A DNA stretch of 64,000 nucleotides from Kitasatospora fiedleri (GTDB taxonomy: Bacteria; Actinomycetota; Actinomycetes; Streptomycetales; Streptomycetaceae), in contig NZ_OX419519.1 of the NCBI RefSeq assembly GCF_948472415.1, positions 1,674,001 through 1,738,000 of the forward strand. Direction: 5' to 3'. Each line of letters begins with the position of its first letter. The stretch's first letter is position 1. This document shows, piece by piece, positions 9,215 to 18,470 of this stretch. The notes beneath the pieces were generated by a model. That model did not search any database. It had not been told where the DNA came from and worked only from the letters and a program-made list of their open reading frames with translations. The translations under genes were made by a program, and so were the position numbers.

Positions 9215-9310
9215 CCACCGCCCGCCCCGGCCTGCCGCCCCGGCGGCGCTCCCGCCGCTCCCCGGGCCCTCGTCGCCCCCGGCCGTGCCCGAAGAACTAG
9301 GGTGGGCCGC

Positions 9311-10102
9311 ATGGCTTCCCGTACGCCGCCCGCGGCCCCCCGCGCGGAGGAACAGCGTCCCGCCGCCCGCGCGCCCCGGCGGCGGCTGAGCGTCGACGAG
9401 CGCCGCGAGCAGCTGATCGCGGTGGCGCTCCAGCTGTTCTCGGACCGCGCGCCCGAGGACGTCTCGATCGACGACATCGCCGCCGCCGCGGGCGCCTCCC
9501 GCCCGCTGGTGTACCACTACTTCCCGGGCAAGCAAGCCCTGTACGAGGAGGCGCTGCGCCGGGCCGGGCGCGAGCTGGCCGGGCGGTTCGAGGAGCCCGG
9601 CGAGGGCCCGCTCTCCGAGCGGCTGTACCGCGTCATGGGCCGCTACCTCGACTTCGTGCAGTCCCACGCGGCCGGTTTCACCGCACTGCTGCGCGGCGGC
9701 TCGGTCGCCGCCAGCCCGGACGCGGACGCCGTCATCGACCAGGTCCGGCGGGCCGCGCAGGAGCAGATCCTGCTGCACCTCGGCGTCCCGGCGCCCAGCC
9801 CGGCCCTGCGCCGGACCGTCCGGGCCTGGATCGCCAACGCCGAGATCAGCTCGCTGGACTGGCTCTCCGACAGGCCCGTCCCGGTCGGGACGCTCCAGCT
9901 CCAGCTGGTCCAGGAACTGGTCGCGGCGCTCGCCGTCACCGCCACCCGCGACCCGGAACTGGCCGCCCTGCTCGGCGAGTTCTTCGCCACCGAACGCCCC
10001 GACGGCCCGACCGCCCGGCTGCTCCGCGACCTCGCCGCGACCTTCGCCGCCCCCGCCCTCACCGAGTCCCTGTTCCGGCTCGCCGCCCCGCCCGCCCCCT
10101 GA
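9311..10102 (+). CDS. TetR family transcriptional regulator
   Basis: N-terminal TetR helix-turn-helix: RREQLIAVALQLFSD, then EDVSIDDIAAAAGASRPLVYHYFPGKQALYEEAL, the standard recognition helix and YHYF signature, followed by a helical ligand/dimer domain (263 residues from ATG 9311; AGGGTGG lies six bases upstream of this ATG; the GTG at 9302 overlaps that ribosome site). The target is not obvious: the flanking genes are not convincingly linked. The family usually represses a neighbour and releases DNA on binding a small hydrophobic ligand. Confidence 0.88.
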   Translation: MASRTPPAAPRAEEQRPAARAPRRRLSVDERREQLIAVALQLFSDRAPEDVSIDDIAAAAGASRPLVYHYFPGKQALYEEALRRAGRELAGRFEEPGEGPLSERLYRVMGRYLDFVQSHAAGFTALLRGGSVAASPDADAVIDQVRRAAQEQILLHLGVPAPSPALRRTVRAWIANAEISSLDWLSDRPVPVGTLQLQLVQELVAALAVTATRDPELAALLGEFFATERPDGPTARLLRDLAATFAAPALTESLFRLAAPPAP

Positions 10103-10198
10103 CCTCCCGTCGCCCCCGGCCAACCCACCGTCCGCGCCGTCGCGGTCTGATAAGAATTGGCTGAACTGTCCACACCCGAGAACGAGGGGGCTCGGCGA

Positions 10199-12733
10199 AT
10201 GACGCAGGACGGCTTCGCCGCCGCAGACCGGATCACGGCCACGCTGGACGCGGCGTGCGCCGCACTTCTCGGCAGCCGCGCCACCCACTACCAGGCCGAC
10301 GCGCTCACCGCGTTCCGCCGCTCCGAACACCCCGCCGCCAAGGCCCTGTTCGGCCTGCGGATCAGCCAGATCGGCCCCGGCCTGCTCGCCGTGCCCCGGC
10401 TCGGCACCGTCGTCGAGGTGTCCGCCAACCGCCGTCCGAACGCCGCCGCCGGCCGCGAGGCCGTCCCGGTGCTGGCCCAGCGCTACGGGGCGTCGGCACT
10501 CGGGCTGACCGACGTGTCGGCGGCCTCCGCGCTGCGGCTGTCCGCCGAGCCGGTCGGGCTGGACGAGGAGGGCGTGGCCGGGTTCACCCGGGCGCTCGCC
10601 GCGCTCGCGGAGCCGAGGACGACGGTGGCGCCCGACGAGCTGCCGACCGGCTCGGGGTGGAGGCCCGGCTGGTGGTGCCGCCCGCGTTCCACACCCTGAC
10701 CGTCCGCGGCTCGGGCAACGCGCTCTCCGCGCACCTGGCGGAGACCGCCGAGGAGGTGTTCTCGGGCGGCACCCCGGCCGAGCGCAACGACTTCGCGGTG
10801 GTCGCGGCGATGCTGGCCGAGCGGTTCGCGGCGGCGGACGTCGCGTACGCGGGGGTCGGCGCCCTGCTGGTGAACGGCCGGCGCTCCCGGGTGTCGCTGG
10901 TGGTGTCGACCGTCCAGTGCGCCCAGCCGATCCAGGACCTGGCGGTGGACCTGTCCACCGAGCGCCCGTACGCCGAGGTGTGGACGGTGCTGCTGCCGTC
11001 CGGCCCGGCCGCGCTGCTGGTGGAGACCCGGGCCGTCCCCGCGCTGAAGGAGCTGCGGGACGAGAGCCCGAGCGGCCGGGTGGTGAGCACCGCGGTCGAG
11101 GCGTTCCTGCCGATGCCGGACGGGGCCACCGTGCTGACCGTCCAGCTGACCACCTCGGACACCGAGGACTGGGACGTGTACACCGAGGTCTTCGCGGACC
11201 TGCTCTGCACGGTCCAACTCGCTTGGGACGGCGTGGCGGTGGCCCCGACGCCGGTCCCGGTGGGCCGGACCGTCCCGGCGCAGCCGCCGGCCACGCCCGC
11301 ACCCGCGACGGTGCCCGCGCAGGCCGCCGCTCCGACCCCCGCTCCGACCGCGCCGGCGGCCCCGCCGGTGTCCCCGCCGGTGCAGGCCCCGGCACCGGTC
11401 GCCGCGCCCGAACAGCCCGACAGCCCGTCGGGGACGGCGGTGCGGGTACCGCCCTCCGACTTCAACCCGTTCGGCACCCCGGCCCCGGGCGACCTGCCCG
11501 CCCAGACCACCGCCTCCCCGGTGTTGGCCTCCACGGACGCGTTCGCCGCACCCGGCGCCGGCCCGGCCGCCGGGGAACGGGAGGAAGCGGACCCGACCAA
11601 GGGCCGGCTGGTCAACGTCCCGCCCCCGGACTTCAACCCCTTCGCCTCCACGGCCCCCAGCACCCCGGCCGCCCCCGTGGCCCCAGCTGCCGCCGACCCC
11701 TTCGCGGGCAGCGACCCCTTCGGCGCCCCGGCCCCGGCCCCCGCCGCGCCGGAACCGGCCCCCGAACAGGCCGACCCCACCAAGGGACGCCTCGTCAACG
11801 TCCCGCCGCCGGACTTCAACCCCTTCGCCGCAACCACCGCCCCCGCCACACCGGCCACCGGCGCCGAAGAGCGGGAGGAGGCGGACCCGACCAAGGGCCG
11901 CCTGGTCAAGGTCCCCCGGCCGACTTCAACCCCTTCGCCTCCGCCGCCCCCGCCGCCCCGGTCGCTCCCGCGACCCCGGCTCCGGCCGCCGACCCGTTCG
12001 CGGGCAGCGACCCCTTCGGCGCCCCGACCCCCGCCGCCGCCGCGCCGGAACCGGCCCCCGAACAGGCCGATCCCACCAAGGGACGCCTCGTCAACGTCCC
12101 GCCGCCCGATTTCAACCCCTTCGCCGCGGCCGCCCCCAGCACCACCAGCACCCCCGCCGAGGAGCCGGAGGAGGCCGACCCGACCAAGGGCCGCCTCGTC
12201 AAGGTCCCCCCGGCCGACTTCAACCCCTTCGCCTCCGCCGCCCCCGCGCCACCACCCCGGCCGCCCCCGCGACCCCGGCTCCCGCCCCCGCCCCGGTGGC
12301 ACCCGCCCCGCGTCCGGCGAGCGCCGACCCGTTCGGGACGACGCTCTCCTCCGAGCCGTCCGACCCGTTCGGCACCGTGGCCACGCCGTCTCCGAGCGCC
12401 CCGGCCGCGAACATCCCGCCGCGTCCGAGCGCCCCGCCCGTGGTCCCGGCCCCGGCCGCCCCGGCGGAGCCGGCGGACCCGACCAAGGGCCGGCTGGTCA
12501 ACGTCCCGCCGCCGGACTTCAACCCCTTCGCCGCAGCCGCCCCCGGCACCACCACCGCCGCCGAAGCCCCCGCCGAGGAGCCGGAGGAGGCCGACCCGAC
12601 CAAGGGCCGCCTCGTCAAGGTCCCGCCGCCGGACTTCAACCCCTTCGCCGCGGCGGCTCCGCGCAGCAACGCCCCGGCCCAGCCGGCGGCCCAGACCCCG
12701 CCGCCCCCGCCTGCGAGCAGCCCCTTCGGCTGA
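10199..12733 (+). pseudogene. DPTKGRLV/DFNPF repeat protein, frame broken at three homopolymers
   Basis: From ATG 10199 to TGA 12731-12733 the region reads as one protein of about 845 residues if one base is restored at each of three runs: GGGG 10654-10657, CCCCC 11913-11917 (the sister repeat has six C) and CCCC 12255-12258. As given, the frame moves each time by one base in the same direction, so the total length is still a multiple of three. The N-terminal 340 residues form a globular region of two similar-sized halves with no family I recognise. The rest is Pro/Ala-rich linker carrying seven exact-core repeats. No signal peptide or membrane span. It could be one intact gene with assembly errors, or a decaying gene. 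Hairpin terminator follows at 12753. Confidence 0.6.
11590..12655 (+). repeat. Seven DPTKGRLV(N/K)VPP(P/A)DFNPF peptide-repeat units
   Basis: Units begin at 11590, 11773, 11884, 12069, 12177, 12476 and 12593; a diverged unit (TAVRVPPSDFNPF) starts near 11430. The first two units read NVP, then KVP, NVP, KVP, NVP, KVP alternate, and the spacers are AP-rich with recurring DPFAGSDPFGAP blocks, so the array seems to have grown by duplicating unit pairs. The conserved Lys-Gly-Arg and Asp-Phe-Asn-Pro-Phe cores suggest a short linear binding motif presented many times. Confidence 0.8.
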
Positions 12734-12752
12734 TCCCGCACCCGTCCCACCG

Positions 12753-12781
12753 AACGGCGAGCCGGTCCCCGGCTCGCCGTT
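12753..12781 (+). terminator. Hairpin terminator after the repeat protein
   Basis: Inverted repeat with 13 bp perfect arms (AACGGCGAGCCGG, 12753-12765, and its complement 12769-12781) and a three-base loop, 19 bp after the stop codon. No T-tract, as is common in streptomycetes. Confidence 0.7.
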
Positions 12782-12840
12782 CGCCTTTCCGCCGACCCGT
12801 CAACCGGTCCGACCTGCCAGCCGGTCAGCCTGTCAGCCGG

Positions 12841-13178
12841 TCAGCCCGTCTCCACTGCCCGCCGGTCGTCGACTTCCTCGGCGAGCGAGGCCATCCGGTA
12901 GAGCGCGACGAAGTAGCCGGTGGCGTACGAGTCGGCGGCGAAGGCGGGCAGCAGGTCGGCGAGGAGGGCGAGGCGCTGACTCAGGTGCTCGCGGTGGCGG
13001 GTGGCGAGCGGGCCGTCGAGGGCGGCGGCGGTGCAGGCGGTGAGGGTGGTGGCGAGGGTGAGGAGGCACGTGCCGCCGGGTTCCCGGTCGTGCCAGCCCG
13101 GGGGAACCGCAGGGCCTCGAACTCCGCCAGGAGTTGTGCCAACAGTTCGATCTCACGTTCGAGCATGCCAATGATCAT
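12841..13178 (-). pseudogene. Small hypothetical protein with one frameshift
   Basis: Leftward reading from ATG 13178 gives MIIGMLEREIELLAQLLAEF and then loses a protein-like frame. Adding one C to the C-run (GGGGG 13100-13104 on the plus strand) restores a continuous 112-residue protein that passes through PPGWHDREPGG and a helical C-terminal half (SLAEEVDDRRAVETG) ending at TGA 12841-12843. All-helical, soluble, no known family. Whether the break is real or an assembly error cannot be told here. Confidence 0.5.
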
Positions 13179-13526
13179 GCCGCACCCACCGGCTCGATGG
13201 GAACGCGTGTCACACACATCATCCTCACGCACTCCCCGCCCCCGCCCGCGCCTGGCCCGTCCTCCCCCGCGACCGCGCCGCCGGAGGACCCGCCGCTCAA
13301 ACCCCCGACTCCCGTCCCCTTGCGGAAACTTCGGCGCGGTCCAGACCCATTGCCATTCCATTACCTGATCCCTACCCTCCGATGACACAGGACCTCCCGG
13401 GCTCCCCGACGGCCGAGGAGTCCGCCTCCCGCGCCCGCCCGCCAGGGCCCCGGCCGGGTCGCGGCCTGCCATCCGTACCTGCACGCGCACCTCTCCTCCC
13501 CCACAGGCAGTGGAGCCGTCCCGCGC
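13179..13526. promoter_or_regulatory. Upstream region of chitinase gene
   Basis: 348 bp without a convincing gene. It holds the start side of the leftward small gene and, at 13337-13348, a DasR-type palindrome (separate entry). The segment 13348-13380 is relatively A+T rich and could hold the chitinase promoter. Confidence 0.4.
13337..13348. promoter_or_regulatory. DasR-responsive element (dre-like) / chitinase direct-repeat operator
   Basis: The core GGTCCAGACC (13338-13347) matches the known dre consensus TGGTCTAGACCA in 9 of 10 core positions and keeps the GGTC...GACC palindrome. In Streptomyces DasR, a GntR repressor released by glucosamine phosphates, controls chitinases through this site. 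It lies about 180 bp upstream of the GTG start of the chitinase pseudogene, a normal place for such an operator. Confidence 0.65.
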
Positions 13527-15230
13527 GTGCCCCGCGCGGCGCCGCTCCCGGACAGGAGCCCCTTCCTGCGCAGACGTCGGTACCGCCTCCCCCTCCTCGC
13601 CGTCGGCAGCCTGCTCGCCCCGCTGCTGACGGTGTCCCGGCCGGCCGGGGCCGCGCACGCGGCCGAGCCCACCGCGGTCTTCCACCAGGACCAGGACTGG
13701 GGCACGGGTCACGGCGGCGGCTACACCGTCACCAACGCCGGCAGCGCCGCGATCAACGGCTGGACGCTGGAGTTCGACCTCCCCGCGAACCACACCCTCG
13801 GCGTGCTGTGGAACGCCACGTACACCGCCGCGGCCTCGCACGTCACGGTGAAGAACCAGAGCTGGCAGCCGCAGATCGCCCCCGGCGCCTCCTACGACTT
13901 CGGCTTCAACGTGGCCTACTCGGGCCCGTACGCCGAGCTGCGGAACTGCAAGCTGAACGGCCGGCCGGCCGTGCGACGGCGGTGGCGGCGACACCCAGCC
14001 GCCGACGGCCCCGGCCGGCGTCACCGCGACCCAGTCCGGCGCGGGCCGGGCCACGGTCTCCTGGACGGCGTCCACCGACAACGTCAAGGTCGCCGGGTAC
14101 GACGTGCACGAGGGCGGGACGCCGGCCCTGTTCGTCCCCGCCCCCGCCCCGCCCCCGCGGCGACGGTCTCCGGCCTGGCCCCGGACACCCCGTACACCTT
14201 CACCGTGAAGGCCCGGGACGCGGCGGGCAACACCTCGTCCGCCTCCCACCCGGTGACGGTCCGCACCGGCAAGGTCGACCCGCGGACCGGCCTGACCATC
14301 GGCTACTTCACCCAGTGGTCGGTGTACGCGCGCGGCTACAGCGTGAAGAAGCTGGACACCTCGGGCAGCGCCGCGCAACTCGACTACCTGAACTACGCGT
14401 TCGCCACCATCCACCCGTCCACCAAGCAGTGCTTCCTCACCAACAAGGCGGCGGGCAACGACTCCGACCCGAACGCGGGCGACGGCGCGGGCGACGCCTG
14501 GGCGGACTTCGGACGCGGCTGGGACGCGACCACCTCGGTGGCGGGCACGACCGACACCTGGGACCAGAAGCCGGCCGGCAACTTCAACCAGCTCAGGCAG
14601 CTCAAGGCCAAGTACCCGAACCTCAAGGTGCAGATCTCGCTGGGCGGTTGGTCCTACGGCAAGTGGTTCTCCGACGCGGCGGCCACCGACGCCTCGCGCA
14701 AGGCGCCGGTCTCCTCCTGCATCGACCTGGACTGGGAGTGGCCGAACTCGGAGGGCCACCTCGGCAACGTCGTCCGGCCCGCCGACAAGGCCAACTACAC
14801 CCTGCTGGTCCAGGAGTTCCGCCGCCGGCTGGACGCCCTCGGCGCGAGCACCGGCACGCACTACACGCTGAGCGCCTTCCTGCCCGCCGACCCGGCGAAG
14901 ATCACCGCGGGCATCGACATCCCGGGCCTGTTCGGGGCGTTCGACTTCGCCACCGTCCAGGGCTACGACCACCACGGCGCCTGGGAGACGACCACCAACC
15001 AGCAGTCCGCGCCGAAGGTCGCCGCCGGCGACCCGTCCGCCCCGGACCGGCGCTTCAGCTCCGAGATCGCCGTCAGCGCGTACCTGAACGGCGGCGCCCC
15101 GAAGTCGGAGCTGACGCTGGGCGTCCCGTTCTACGGCCGCGGCTGGACGGGTGTGCCGCGCGGCAGCACCAACGGCCTGTTCCAGCCCGCGACCGTGCTC
15201 GCCAACGGCCTGAAACAGCAGGCAGTTTGA
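13527..15230 (+). pseudogene. Decayed secreted GH18 chitinase (CBM2 - FnIII - GH18)
   Basis: A twin-Arg/Sec-like leader (FLRRRRYRLPLLAVGSLLAP...AHAAEP), a CBM2 cellulose/chitin-binding module (about residues 47-148), then frame loss. The FnIII module (DGGGGDTQPPTAPAG, SWTASTDNVKVAGYDV) is only read in frame +1 between about 13970 and 14150, after which the frame returns. The GH18 domain has SLGGWSYGKW, but a stretch of about 30 residues normally found before the active site is absent: SSC joins directly to IDLDWEWP, removing the first Asp of DxxDxDxE. The protein also ends at NGLKQQAV, about 90 residues before a normal GH18 end. Frameshifts plus deletion plus truncation mean it is very unlikely to be active. 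A GGCC triplication at the first break suggests slippage. Confidence 0.8.
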
Positions 15231-15272
15231 CGGAGCCGTCTACCGCATGAAGGAGTACGGCAACTCATCGCC

Positions 15273-15962
15273 TCAGGCGCGGCGTGCCAGGTGGACCACA
15301 TCGGGCACGCCGCGCTCGACCGGCACCTCCTCGGTCCGGACGTCGGTGAACCCGGCCTCCCGCAGCGCCCGTTCGAAGGCGGCGGACGGCTGGGCGCTCC
15401 ACACCGCCAGCACCCCGCCGGGGTTGAGCCGGGCGGCGGCGGAGGCCAGCCCGGCCGGGGCGTACAGGCGGCCGTTCTCGGTGCCGACCGTCCAGTCGGG
15501 GCCGTTGTCGACGTCGAGGCAGAGCGCGTCGTAGCGCTCCCCGTCCCGCCCGAGGTACTCGACCAGGTCGGTGTGCAGCACCTCCACCCGGGGGTCGTCC
15601 AGCGCCCCGGCGGAGAACGCGCCGAGCGGGCCGGTGCGGTGCCAGTCGATGATCGCCGCCTCGCGCTCGACCACCGCGATCCGCGCCCAGCGCGGCTCGG
15701 CGGCGGCGTGCGCCAGCGAGAAGCCGACGCCCAGCCCGCCGATCAGCACGCTGGGGCGCTCCACCGCCGCCAGCCCGTCCAACGCGGCCCGCACCAGCAG
15801 CCGTTCGGAGCGGCCGTCGACGGTGTCCATCAGGAAGCAGCCGTTCACGATGACCTCGCAGTGCTCCCCGCGCCGCCGCAGCACCACCTCGCCGCTCGCG
15901 CTCTCCCGCCGGTCGAGCACTTCGGCCTCGGACAGGCCCTGGCGGCTGGGCAGCACGGACAT
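15273..15962 (-). CDS. Spermidine-synthase-like methyltransferase-fold protein
   Basis: 229 residues, Rossmann-like fold of the spermine/spermidine synthase family: GGLGVGFSLA (nucleotide-binding glycine loop), VVEREAAIIDWHR (acidic end of strand 2), YDALCLDVDNGPDW (acidic loop). It lacks the longer N-terminal domain of true SpeE, so aminopropyl transfer to putrescine is not assured; a methyltransferase role is possible. Single gene, ending 7 bp after the remnant of the chitinase region. Start ATG 15962. Confidence 0.78.
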   Translation of the reverse strand: MSVLPSRQGLSEAEVLDRRESASGEVVLRRRGEHCEVIVNGCFLMDTVDGRSERLLVRAALDGLAAVERPSVLIGGLGVGFSLAHAAAEPRWARIAVVEREAAIIDWHRTGPLGAFSAGALDDPRVEVLHTDLVEYLGRDGERYDALCLDVDNGPDWTVGTENGRLYAPAGLASAAARLNPGGVLAVWSAQPSAAFERALREAGFTDVRTEEVPVERGVPDVVHLARRA

Positions 15963-16035
15963 GCGGCAACTCCTGGGAAGGTCGGCACCGGTCGTTGACC
16001 CACTGACCCTAACCGACCCGGCCGGTCACCGTGGG

Positions 16036-16893
16036 CTACCCCTGCGGATCGGGCGTGAACCCGGCCGGCGCGACCGGCGCGCCGCCCTTCACCTTCGGGC
16101 TGCGCCGCCCGCGCCGCTCCAGCCACTTGGCGAACCAGGAGAGCAGCAGACACATCCCGATGTAGACCGGGGCGATCACCATGACCACCGGGATGAACGG
16201 CAGGTCGTAGTCGAGGTTGGTGGCGATCAGCTTCCCGGCGTGCAGGAACTCCTCGTAGGTGATCAGGAACCCGAGCGAGGTGTCCTTGAGCGCCACGACC
16301 AGCTGGCTGACGATGGTCGGCAGCATCGCCCGGTTCGCCTGCGGCACCAGCACGTACGCCATCACCTGGGTCTTGCGCAGCCCCAGCGCGTACGCCGCCT
16401 CCCGCTGCCCCCCGGGCACCGCGAGCACCCCGGCCCGGAACACCTCGGCCAGCACCGAGCCGTTGTACAGCGTCAGCCCGGCGACCAGGGCCCACATCGG
16501 CGGCGCCTTGAGCGCGACGAAGATGAAGAAGATCATCACCAGCAGCGGCATCGCCCGGAAGAACTCCACCACCACGGTGGAGACCCAGCGCACCACCCGG
16601 TGCTCGGAGAGCCGCCCGGCGGCGAACAGCGCGCCGAAGGGCAGCGCGAACAGGGCCGTCCAGCCGAAGGCCTTCAGGGTGTTGGCCAGGCCGCGCAGCA
16701 GCAGTTCCTGGACGCCCTTGTACTCGAAGGGCATCCACTTCTGGTACGTGAACTGCTGGGTGTGGAACAGCATGTAGACCACCCAGCCGATCACCGCGAC
16801 GATCAGCAGCAGCGCCAGCCACCCGTACAGTCGGTGCCGGGCCAGCGCCTTCGGACCGGGGACGTCGTACAGCGCGGAGGACTCCACCGTCAT
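16036..16893 (-). CDS. gluD: Glutamate ABC transporter permease
   Basis: 285 residues with one N-terminal span (WLALLLIVAVIGWVVYMLF), a periplasmic-side insertion, and a BPD-type permease core of about five spans; the EAA loop reads GGQREAAYALGLRKTQVM. Order and homology match gluABCD of actinobacteria: uptake of glutamate across the membrane. It starts at ATG 16893, overlapping the stop of the preceding permease by four bases, so translation is coupled. Last gene of the operon. Confidence 0.92.
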   Translation of the reverse strand: MTVESSALYDVPGPKALARHRLYGWLALLLIVAVIGWVVYMLFHTQQFTYQKWMPFEYKGVQELLLRGLANTLKAFGWTALFALPFGALFAAGRLSEHRVVRWVSTVVVEFFRAMPLLVMIFFIFVALKAPPMWALVAGLTLYNGSVLAEVFRAGVLAVPGGQREAAYALGLRKTQVMAYVLVPQANRAMLPTIVSQLVVALKDTSLGFLITYEEFLHAGKLIATNLDYDLPFIPVVMVIAPVYIGMCLLLSWFAKWLERRGRRSPKVKGGAPVAPAGFTPDPQG

Positions 16894-17534
16894 CGGGACA
16901 CCGCCACCCGTCGTTCCAGCAGGTTGAACAGGGCGCTGATCGCCAGCGTCAGGACCAGGTACCCGAGCGCGATCCAGACGAAGGTCCAGACAATGCTGTA
17001 GCCCAGCTCGTTGAGGGTCCGGTAGGTGCCGAGCAGTTCGACCACGCTGAACGACCCGGCGATCGCGGTGTTCTTCGCCAGCGCGATCATCACGCTGCCC
17101 AACGGGGCGACCACCGCCCGGTACGCCTGCGGCAGGATCACCAGGCCCAGCGTCTGGGTGAAGGTCAGGCCCAGGCTGCGGGCCGCCTCGCCCTGCCCGA
17201 CCGGCACCGTGTTCACCCCGGAGCGCAGCGTCTCGCAGACGAACGCCGAGGTGTAGCAGCCCAGCGCGAGCACCGCGAAGGTGAAGAACGGCAGCGTGAT
17301 GTCGAACCGGGGCAGGCCCAGCACCACGATGAAGAACAGCAGCGTCAGCGGCGTGTTGCGCAGCACCGTCACCCACCCGGTGCCGAACGCCCGCAGCGGC
17401 TTGACCGGCGACACCCGGAAGCCCGCGACCACCACCCCGAGCACCAGCGCCAGCGCCGCGCTCACCAGGGTCAGCCACAGCGTGCCGAGGAACCCGTGCC
17501 AGTACGTGGACCAGTTGTCGGTCAGGACGTTCAC
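16890..17534 (-). CDS. gluC: Glutamate ABC transporter permease
   Basis: 214 residues, five or so membrane segments (FLGTLWLTLVSAALALVLGV; VTVLRNTPLTLLFFIVVLG; TFAVLALGCYTSAFVCETLR), with the EAA motif GQGEAARSLGLTFTQTL that contacts the ATPase. Pairs with GluD to form the channel. It begins 14 bp after the binding-protein gene and overlaps gluD by four bases (ATGA). Confidence 0.92.
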   Translation of the reverse strand: MNVLTDNWSTYWHGFLGTLWLTLVSAALALVLGVVVAGFRVSPVKPLRAFGTGWVTVLRNTPLTLLFFIVVLGLPRFDITLPFFTFAVLALGCYTSAFVCETLRSGVNTVPVGQGEAARSLGLTFTQTLGLVILPQAYRAVVAPLGSVMIALAKNTAIAGSFSVVELLGTYRTLNELGYSIVWTFVWIALGYLVLTLAISALFNLLERRVAVSR

Positions 17535-17548
17535 CTGTCCTCCTCCCT

Positions 17549-18469
17549 CTACTGGTACCGGTCGACGGCCGGCGGCTCGGGCGCGGGCACCCCGGACAGG
17601 CCGAGCGTCGCCTCGTACGCCTTCTTCCAGTCGCCGTTCTGCTCGTGCCGCTCCAGCGCGTCGTCCAGTGCCAGGCGCAGCGCGGTGTCGTTCTTCGGCA
17701 CGCCGATGCCGTACGGCTCGGTGGAGAACGGCTGCCCGGCGATCTTCAACTCGTCCGGGACCTTCGCCGCGTAGCCCTGCAGGATCGCGTTGTCGGTGGT
17801 CACCGCGTCGACCTGGCCGGTGATCAGGTTGTCCACGCAGGCCGAGTAGGTGTCGTAGCCGATCAGCTCGGCCTTCGGGTAGTCCTGCTGGATGCGCTGG
17901 TACGGGGTCGCCCCGGCGGCCGAGCAGACCTTCCGCCCGGCCAGGTCCTGCGGCCCGTCGATCCCGGTCTCGTCCTTGCGGACCAGCAGGGACTGTCCGG
18001 CGATGAAGTACGGCCCGGCGAAACCGACCAGCTTCTTGCGGTTGTCGTTGATGGTGTAGGTGCCCACGTAGTAGTCGACCTGTCCGTTCTGCAGCGCCGT
18101 CTCGCGGTTGGCGGAGGCGATGGTGCGGAACTCGATCTGCTCCGGGGCGAAGCCCAGGTCGGCACCGACCATCTTGGCGATCTCGATGTCGAAGCCGGAG
18201 TACTCGCCGGTCGCCGGGTTCTTCTGCCCCAGGTACGGCTGGTCCTCCTTGACGCCCACCACCAGGTGGCCGCGGGCGCGGGCCGCGTCCAGGGTCGGCG
18301 AGCCGGTGACGGCGTCGCCGCCGCGCACCTGGTAGCTGGGCAGCGCGCCGGCCTGCGGGCCCTTCGGCGGCGGGGTGCCCTCCTTGCCGCAGCCGGACAG
18401 GCCCGCCAGCACCGCCAGCACTGCGAGCACCGCGAGCAGCGGCACGAGGCGTCTCCTCACCCGGACCAC
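17549..18469 (-). CDS. gluB: Glutamate-binding lipoprotein of ABC transporter
   Basis: 306 residues. Lipoprotein signal peptide with lipobox LSGC (Cys at about 27) anchors it outside the membrane. The mature part is a family-3 solute-binding protein: VGVKEDQPYLGQKNPATGEY, GFDIEIAKMVGADLG, FRTIASANRETALQNGQVD, then DAVTTDNAIL. It captures glutamate (or a close amino acid) for GluCD. Start could be MVRVRR at 18469 or the GTG codon three triplets in. Two bases separate its start from the stop of gluA. Confidence 0.92.
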   Translation of the reverse strand: MVRVRRRLVPLLAVLAVLAVLAGLSGCGKEGTPPPKGPQAGALPSYQVRGGDAVTGSPTLDAARARGHLVVGVKEDQPYLGQKNPATGEYSGFDIEIAKMVGADLGFAPEQIEFRTIASANRETALQNGQVDYYVGTYTINDNRKKLVGFAGPYFIAGQSLLVRKDETGIDGPQDLAGRKVCSAAGATPYQRIQQDYPKAELIGYDTYSACVDNLITGQVDAVTTDNAILQGYAAKVPDELKIAGQPFSTEPYGIGVPKNDTALRLALDDALERHEQNGDWKKAYEATLGLSGVPAPEPPAVDRYQ

Positions 18470-18470
18470 C

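Noticed and set aside
11430-12655. CRISPR-like array
   Set aside because: The repeats are codon-level peptide repeats with variable spacing and in-frame linkers; no identical 24-40 bp repeats with unique spacers and no cas genes nearby.
12981-14975. 664-codon minus-strand frame over the chitinase
   Set aside because: Only its last part overlaps the small gene at 12841-13178; the rest is a shadow of the CBM2-FnIII-GH18 frame.
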